Shown: one piece after another, positions 8,218 to 12,390 of the stretch
How the letters are laid out: every line of letters begins with the position of its first letter
Numbering within the stretch: the first letter of the stretch is position 1
Assembly (NCBI GenBank): GCA_013054445.1
Contig: JAAMPI010001602.1
Span: 1-12,390 of the forward strand
Length of the DNA stretch: 12,390 bases
From: Cudoniella acicularis
Lineage: Eukaryota; Ascomycota; Leotiomycetes; Helotiales; Helotiaceae
Direction of reading: 5' to 3'
Notes under the pieces: generated by a model
The model's input: the letters and a program-made list of their open reading frames with translations, nothing else
Database searches by the model: none
What the model was told of the DNA's origin: nothing
Made by a program: the position numbers and the translations under genes

Positions 8218-10502
8218 CTAAAATCCAATTGCATAGATTCCGCCACCACCCCACACTCCAGAGTGACCGGTGACTCCATCAGCATTAACAGAGCAATTTG
8301 ACTCGTCGACTTTTGATGAGTTGGCCATCTGCCCAGTGATCAAATCTACCAGCACCAGCTGGCTAGAGTTGACTCCGTGCGGGATCACGTCATACGTCAA
8401 AGACAAATTGAAGGAGGTGAACAAAACATTGTAGTTGTCGTTGAACACAGATGACTGGTTGAGATACTGGGAATAGGCCACGTCGACACTGGGGCCGTCG
8501 AAGAGATACGCGTTCGTTCCGATAGGGGCCGTCGCTGGGATGACCATAGCGATGAGTCCGAAGATTGAGAGTTGATGGTTCGGCAATAATGGATAAGCCG
8601 TTTGCAAAATTGAAGTTTCCGTGAAGTTCCAGCCTATCGAGTTAAGGCAGATCGCTATGGTGGCTTGGGAAGGGAGCGATGATCTGTTGGCTGATATAGA
8701 AATAGATACTGAGGAGTTATGCACTCCTGTCTCGACCACGGCCCTGGTAGTATTGGGCAGGATTTGAAAGTGTGCGGATGGGAGGTTGGCTAGTGAGAGC
8801 GAGCTTTCTTTCTTCGGAACCCATGCCCTGGGATCAAATGCCAGAGGGGCATCGGATGGCGCAGTAAGATTTATGGAATTGGCTATATCTGTGACCTCGT
8901 CAATGGAAGGCAAAGTGATGTTATCGTTGAAGCTCCTTCGGGGGATAGGAGAGACTGGTTTGGTACCGCAAGATGGGAGGTAGAGGTTAAGATATGCTTC
9001 ACTTAGAAAATAATTTCTCAGTGAAGCTGCGACGAGTGGAACTCCAAGCTGTGCAATTGTTACGGGCAGTGGGTCAAGCTCCCCTCTCTGCCCTTCTACC
9101 CCGAAACCGGGTATGACAGCACAGTTGAACAAGGCCTGATGTTCCATTTCGAGACTGGCCGTGGCACTGTCGAGGCCTGTCTTGTTGCAAGTGCAGGCGA
9201 AATGTTCAATAAGTCCATCTACGTACTTGGTGAAGGCTGGTGCGAGGTTGGTGATAAAATGCTGGGCCCCAGCCAACAAGGCTCCTATATCTCGAGAGCC
9301 GAAAAAATATTGTAGCCACCAAGGCTCTAACAACTGAATCAGCACGGCGTCATTGCTGATCGCTGTTTCCGCAGCTATGTTCACTGGACTATTTGCAGGG
9401 TTGAGGAAGTACTGTTGATGTAAGTTATCAGAGTGGATAAAGTGAGTAGGGTACGCTATAGAAATCAAGCAAACAGAGCTGACTGACGTTGAATATATAT
9501 TGGACAAATGGGCCCGCCCAACCATTCTTGCAACCGGGCAGATCATAGTATGGAAACATACTCGCACAGCACGGATCCATGCTTTTTGAAGCGGCACACA
9601 CGATATTAACGATCTGTCCAAAGTATCCAAGTGTAGCTGGGGCAGCAGTCTGAACGGACTTGTAATTACTGCAAGCCTGTTCTACTAGTGGAGCCCAATT
9701 AAAAGGATTGTTGTTCGTAGGTGTAGGCAACGGAGGACAGGTGGTACTCGTGCTCGCAGTGCTCACAGTGCTCGTGGTGCTTATGGTATTTGGCGCGCTA
9801 CCCCCACAAACTTCTTGAAATGTACCTTCAGTATTTGCAGAACAAACGGCACAAATAAGCACCCTTAGACCAGTTAGTAACTAACTTTATTGAGCAAAGA
9901 AATTCAGGCACAAAAACAGTAACTTACCCCGGCTCCCCGTAACACGTACATGGTCCTGCACCCACAAATGGAGGCGTCCCGACTCCACATGATATCTGGG
10001 GACCAGGGCTTTGCAGTGAACCCGCCCAGCAAACAAAAGTACAAGTCAAATCACCTTGGGGAGAATTTGGCGTAACGGAAGGGGCGATGCTGGTAGTGGC
10101 GCTCAGGCTACTACTACTCACTCCAGGACTGCTGGTAGTGCTGAAACTAACTGTAGTGGTTCCAAGAGCGGTGCTAGAGACTGCGGGTATAGGAGGTGTA
10201 CAAGTATTATCGCAGGCTTCATTGCTGAGCCCGTTTCGTACCTGGGACAGACTGCAAACGCTTGTGCAGTTCACACTGAGACAGTCGATAAACGAACCAG
10301 ATGGAATTTCGACCTCGGGAGTGTCTTCTCCATTGCAGCATGCTACTAGCACGCAGACGTCGTCTTGTCCGTCGCTAGAAATTATTCCAGGGGGGATTGA
10401 ACACAGGGCAGTGTCTGTCGTCAATGGAAGGCAGGTATCAGTGGCTGCAGAGAACTTCATAAAGAGTGAAATCCCCAGGACGATATCCTTCCAGTTCTGC
10501 AT
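8218..10502 (-). CDS. Secreted Cys-rich protein with Ser/Thr linkers, unknown function (714 aa, 3 exons)
   Basis: I do not recognise the family. Exons: 10502-9928, 9863-9488, 9411-8218. Splicing gives 2145 nt in one frame. The only suitable ATG is at 10502. Its N-terminus (MQNWKDIVLGISLFMKFSAA) looks like a signal peptide with cleavage near residue 20. Then follow a Cys-rich module (about 24-101, ten Cys including a CC pair), a Ser/Thr linker (about 108-145), a second Cys cluster (154-211), a second Ser/Thr linker (about 217-233) and a module with a further CC pair (245-317). A long C-terminal region (318-714) has few Cys but twelve N-glycosylation sequons. In total I count about 30 Cys and 13 sequons. 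There is no C-terminal hydrophobic tail, so no GPI anchor is evident and only a moderately hydrophobic stretch (SIFGLIAMVIP) is present. The layout fits a wall-associated or extracellular protein. Adhesin-like or effector-like roles are guesses. The 3' end could hide a further exon. Confidence 0.75.
9412..9487 (-). other. Intron 2 of secreted-protein gene (76 nt)
   Basis: The donor is GTCAGT (less common but GTNNGT), the acceptor is CATCAACAG, and TGATAAC is a possible branch point. The phase-0 join gives FVQYIFN-YFLNPAN. Frame continuity is exact, but the weak donor leaves some doubt about the precise boundary. Confidence 0.75.
9864..9927 (-). other. Intron 1 of secreted-protein gene (64 nt)
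   Basis: Donor GTAAGT, branch ACTAAC and acceptor TCTAAG. Removal joins CYGEPG to VLICAVC in frame, linking two Cys-rich stretches. Unspliced reading stops at the donor (TAA). Confidence 0.92.
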
Positions 10503-10606
10503 AGCAACGTGTTGGAAAATTGTACAGTAATTTGGGGGTAGAAGCTCAGACGTGGTGGTTATGGGAGCGCGATTTTGATATTGGCAGTGTGATGGCACAA
10601 CCCTCG

Positions 10607-10617
10607 TTTTATATATA
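10607..10617 (-). promoter_or_regulatory. TATA box of secreted-protein gene
   Basis: The minus strand reads TATATATAAAA, 105 bp upstream of the ATG at 10502. This implies a start site near 10575 and a 5' UTR of roughly 75 nt. A G6T10 tract follows upstream at 10636-10651 (A10C6 on the coding strand), a possible nucleosome-excluding element. Confidence 0.6.
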
Positions 10618-10651
10618 CGAAGCACTTTCGAAACTGGGGGGTTTTTTTTTT

Positions 10652-11254
10652 CTAATCCTCCAAGCAGATTTCATTCCGAAATTTCTTTACTGGTTAGGCT
10701 TTCCCGTGGTAGCATCCTGCAGGCTGAACTGAGATTGGCAATACAAAGCGAAACTGAACTGCGATTTGCCTAGCGTAGCCTTCTCAGCCTTTTTCATTTT
10801 TCTCTCTCTTGAAGTACAAGGAATCCAACTGGATGTGTTCAAGACGATGGGAAAGCTCGAGAGGATAGAAGATAGGTTGACGTGGGCAGACTCGACATGT
10901 TCAGCCTATCCAAAAAGAACGATGAAGAAGCCTCATCATCATGTAGCTGTGGAAAAAAATCGATCTCAAGCCGAAATTTCGATCTCTCGCTAATGGCTTT
11001 TCTGCCTCATCTTACATGTGTTAAGGTATAAGTCGTCCAGTTCCAGCGCCCCCTACGCCTAAGTCTTTTCAATAAAAGTTGTGACGTTGTTTGTTTGCGG
11101 GAAAATCCGGGGCTCCTGCATGGCGCTCTCGAGAACGCCAAGTCAGGAGCGCCACTGCTGCGCTAAACCCAACAGACAGCGTTGCACAAGCCTCGTTCAT
11201 TATTAGCTAAGGAAAAATTTCTGTACTGGTTATGTGTATCCTCCTTTGGACCTT
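10652..11254. other. Intergenic region upstream of secreted-protein gene
   Basis: No gene is supported. A 75-codon frame (10766-10993) has a hydrophobic start but begins at TTG, not ATG. A hairpin lies at 11112-11150: GCTCCTG/CAGGAGC outer stem and GGCG/CGCC inner stem around TCTCGAGA. The region should contain upstream control sequences for the minus-strand gene. Confidence 0.5.
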
Positions 11255-11263
11255 ATATTTTTA

Positions 11264-11371
11264 CGTCAAATACCTTAAATGCCACTCGATATCTTTTTAA
11301 TACCTTAAATACTCTCTATATGCTACTTATATGCCCTTTTGCCTGCCACTTGCAAAGCTCGAATAGTCGGC
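11264..11371 (+). repeat. Left TIR of MULE-type element
   Basis: Starts CGTCAAATACCT and ends CTCGAATAGTCGGC. Pairs with 12186-12293 over its full 108 bp without a gap. It contains loosely repeated blocks such as AATACCTTAAAT and ATGCC/ATGCT-ACTTATAT. Confidence 0.9.
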
Positions 11372-11877
11372 ATTTGAGATATGCCACTGATGTGCCACTA
11401 GCCCTACATTTTATTAGGGAACTATGGGGATATTCTCAATATAGTACCTTAGTAATTGGTTATTAAGATAATATCTATGAATAAGATAATACCGACCTAA
11501 GAGAAGGTTGCGCACTCGGGTCTTAGACTTCTATAGAGATATAAGATCTCATATTATAAATTCTTAGTATAGAAAGAGAATTACCCGCTGTCGCTCTACC
11601 TCGCGGTCGCCTAGTATCTGATGAATGTATTCATATCTATAATGTCCTCCTGATTATTAGGATCAAATAGCCTATTAGTAGTGTAAAAACGCGATATTAA
11701 GGAGGCGGGAGGCTTTTAATGCTAAAAATCTACCTATAATATATCACTTTTTCTATAACATAGTTGTGCATGTAACTCCTCAACATACTTTTGGGCTATT
11801 AAATATTCCCTTCTAAATCAATTACTACGGTACACGTAGGGCGAAGAGGAGATCCGCGCTCCTTGCCTCGCCGTTGC

Positions 11878-12023
11878 TTAGAAGTGGGAATGGTTTTAAA
11901 TTGACCGTGGTGTAATTAATCGTAGTGCAATTGATCACAGTATAATTTATCGCGATATTTAAAGCCGTAGGCTACATAGCGGCTGCTAATGCCTTTAAAA
12001 TTTATAACTATTCCCACTTCTAA
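11878..12023. repeat. Internal inverted repeat inside MULE-type element
   Basis: TTAGAAGTGGGAAT-type arms at 11878-11902 and 11999-12023 match at 23 of 25 positions in opposite orientation, enclosing about 96 bp that include a 15-bp tandem repeat. This may be a nested smaller element or a structural part of the transposon. Confidence 0.7.
11900..11959 (+). repeat. Four degenerate 15-bp tandem repeats
   Basis: Units start at 11900, 11915, 11930 and 11945, with a consensus near ATTGATCGTAGTGTA. Most differences are transitions (GACC/AATC/GATC, CGTGG/CGTAG/CACAG/CGCGA). The exact 15-bp register across four units makes chance unlikely. Confidence 0.65.
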
Positions 12024-12185
12024 ACGAGCGAGTGCGAGCGCTCTACCCGCATCGGCAGCGAGTCGCGTGATAGGCAATTACTCAGCGTTCCCTCGGCCGC
12101 CTCTGTTGCCGACAAAATGTAGGTTTAGTAGCACATTAGTGGCAGTTGAAGATGTATTAGTCCTAGTGGGTAGTATATTTTAGAG

Positions 12186-12293
12186 GCCGACTATTCGAGG
12201 TAAGTGAGTGGCTGGCAAAAGGGTATATAAGTGGCATATAAAGGGTATTTCAGGTGTTAAAAATATATCGAGTAATATTTGAGGTATTTGACG
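12186..12293 (-). repeat. Right TIR of MULE-type element
   Basis: Reverse complement of 11264-11371 with 17 substitutions and no indel. The outermost 12 bp and the inner 15 bp are identical between the arms, so conservation is strongest at both edges of the TIR. Confidence 0.9.
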
Positions 12294-12302
12294 ATATTTT
12301 TA

Positions 12303-12390
12303 TTCTCTCCCCACCCCTTGCTATACAAAAGAAAAAGGGAAAACGTCTCTACACTATCTCCGCCACCCTTCCCTATCACCCTAAACCTAC
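12303..12390. other. Right end of window
   Basis: C/T-rich sequence followed by the window edge. A single CCCTAAA occurs at 12379-12385, but there is no telomeric array. Nothing coding is visible. Confidence 0.4.

Larger units (their letters stand above)
11255..12302. mobile_element. Non-autonomous Mutator-like (MULE-type) DNA transposon with 9-bp TSD
   Basis: A 1030-bp element (11264-12293) is bounded by 108-bp terminal inverted repeats (11264-11371 and 12186-12293) that align without gaps at 91 of 108 positions. It is flanked on both sides by the same 9-mer ATATTTTTA (11255-11263 and 12294-12302). Long TIRs with a 9-bp duplication are the mark of Mutator-like elements. The interior has no transposase-sized frame; the longest frames are under 100 codons and several start at non-ATG codons. 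The element must therefore have depended on an enzyme supplied in trans. The 84% TIR identity suggests it is old. Confidence 0.82.

Noticed and set aside
10056..10530. Plus-strand frames of 97 and 147 codons
   Set aside because: Antisense shadows of exon 1 of the secreted-protein gene, produced by its Ser/Thr- and Cys-rich codons.
10766..10993. 75-codon frame with a hydrophobic N-terminus resembling a small secreted protein
   Set aside because: It starts at TTG; the only internal ATGs come after the hydrophobic part, and there is no mature Cys pattern.
11182..11466. 94-codon plus-strand frame
   Set aside because: It begins at TTG and runs through the left TIR of the transposon, with no recognisable domain.
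12375..12390. CCCTAA-like sequence at the window end as a telomere
   Set aside because: Only one CCCTAAA unit is present; no tandem array.
1..12390. CRISPR arrays, tRNA or rRNA genes, biosynthetic gene cluster
   Set aside because: No regularly spaced repeats, cloverleaf sequences, rRNA motifs or backbone enzymes were seen on either strand.

Overview
The window is nuclear DNA of a filamentous ascomycete (Pezizomycotina). This rests on short GT-AG introns of 60 to 83 nt with CTAAC-type branch points, a HET-domain gene, a fungal Zn2Cys6/C2H2-like regulator, and repeat arms that differ by C-to-T/G-to-A transitions as repeat-induced point mutation (RIP) would leave. The regulator resembles proteins common in Leotiomycetes and Sordariomycetes, but I cannot fix the species.

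Layout: 270-2074 (+) is a heterokaryon-incompatibility (HET) gene whose reading frame is broken twice. About 2660-3950 is an AT-rich, gene-free, repeat-derived island holding a 445-bp LTR-like element (2965-3409) with inverted ends of about 105 bp. 4102-6794 (-) is a three-exon gene for an 849-residue zinc-finger regulator with probable additional 5'-UTR intron. 7132-7694 is a 563-bp near-complete palindrome, a foldback/MITE-like element. 8218-10502 (-) is a three-exon gene for a 714-residue Cys-rich, Ser/Thr-linker, heavily N-glycosylatable secreted protein of unknown function. 11264-12293 is a roughly 1-kb non-autonomous DNA transposon with 108-bp terminal inverted repeats and a perfect 9-bp target-site duplication, which fits a Mutator-like element.

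The three genes do not form an obvious pathway or operon-like unit. The layout is of single genes separated by three structurally different repeat elements, two of them with no transposase of their own. The intron models were worked out by hand: each junction keeps the frame, and those of the regulator also restore its family motif. I found no CRISPR, tRNA, rRNA or biosynthetic cluster, and no convincing new multi-gene system. The least explained items are the secreted Cys-rich protein, the unusual zinc-finger architecture and the 563-bp palindrome.
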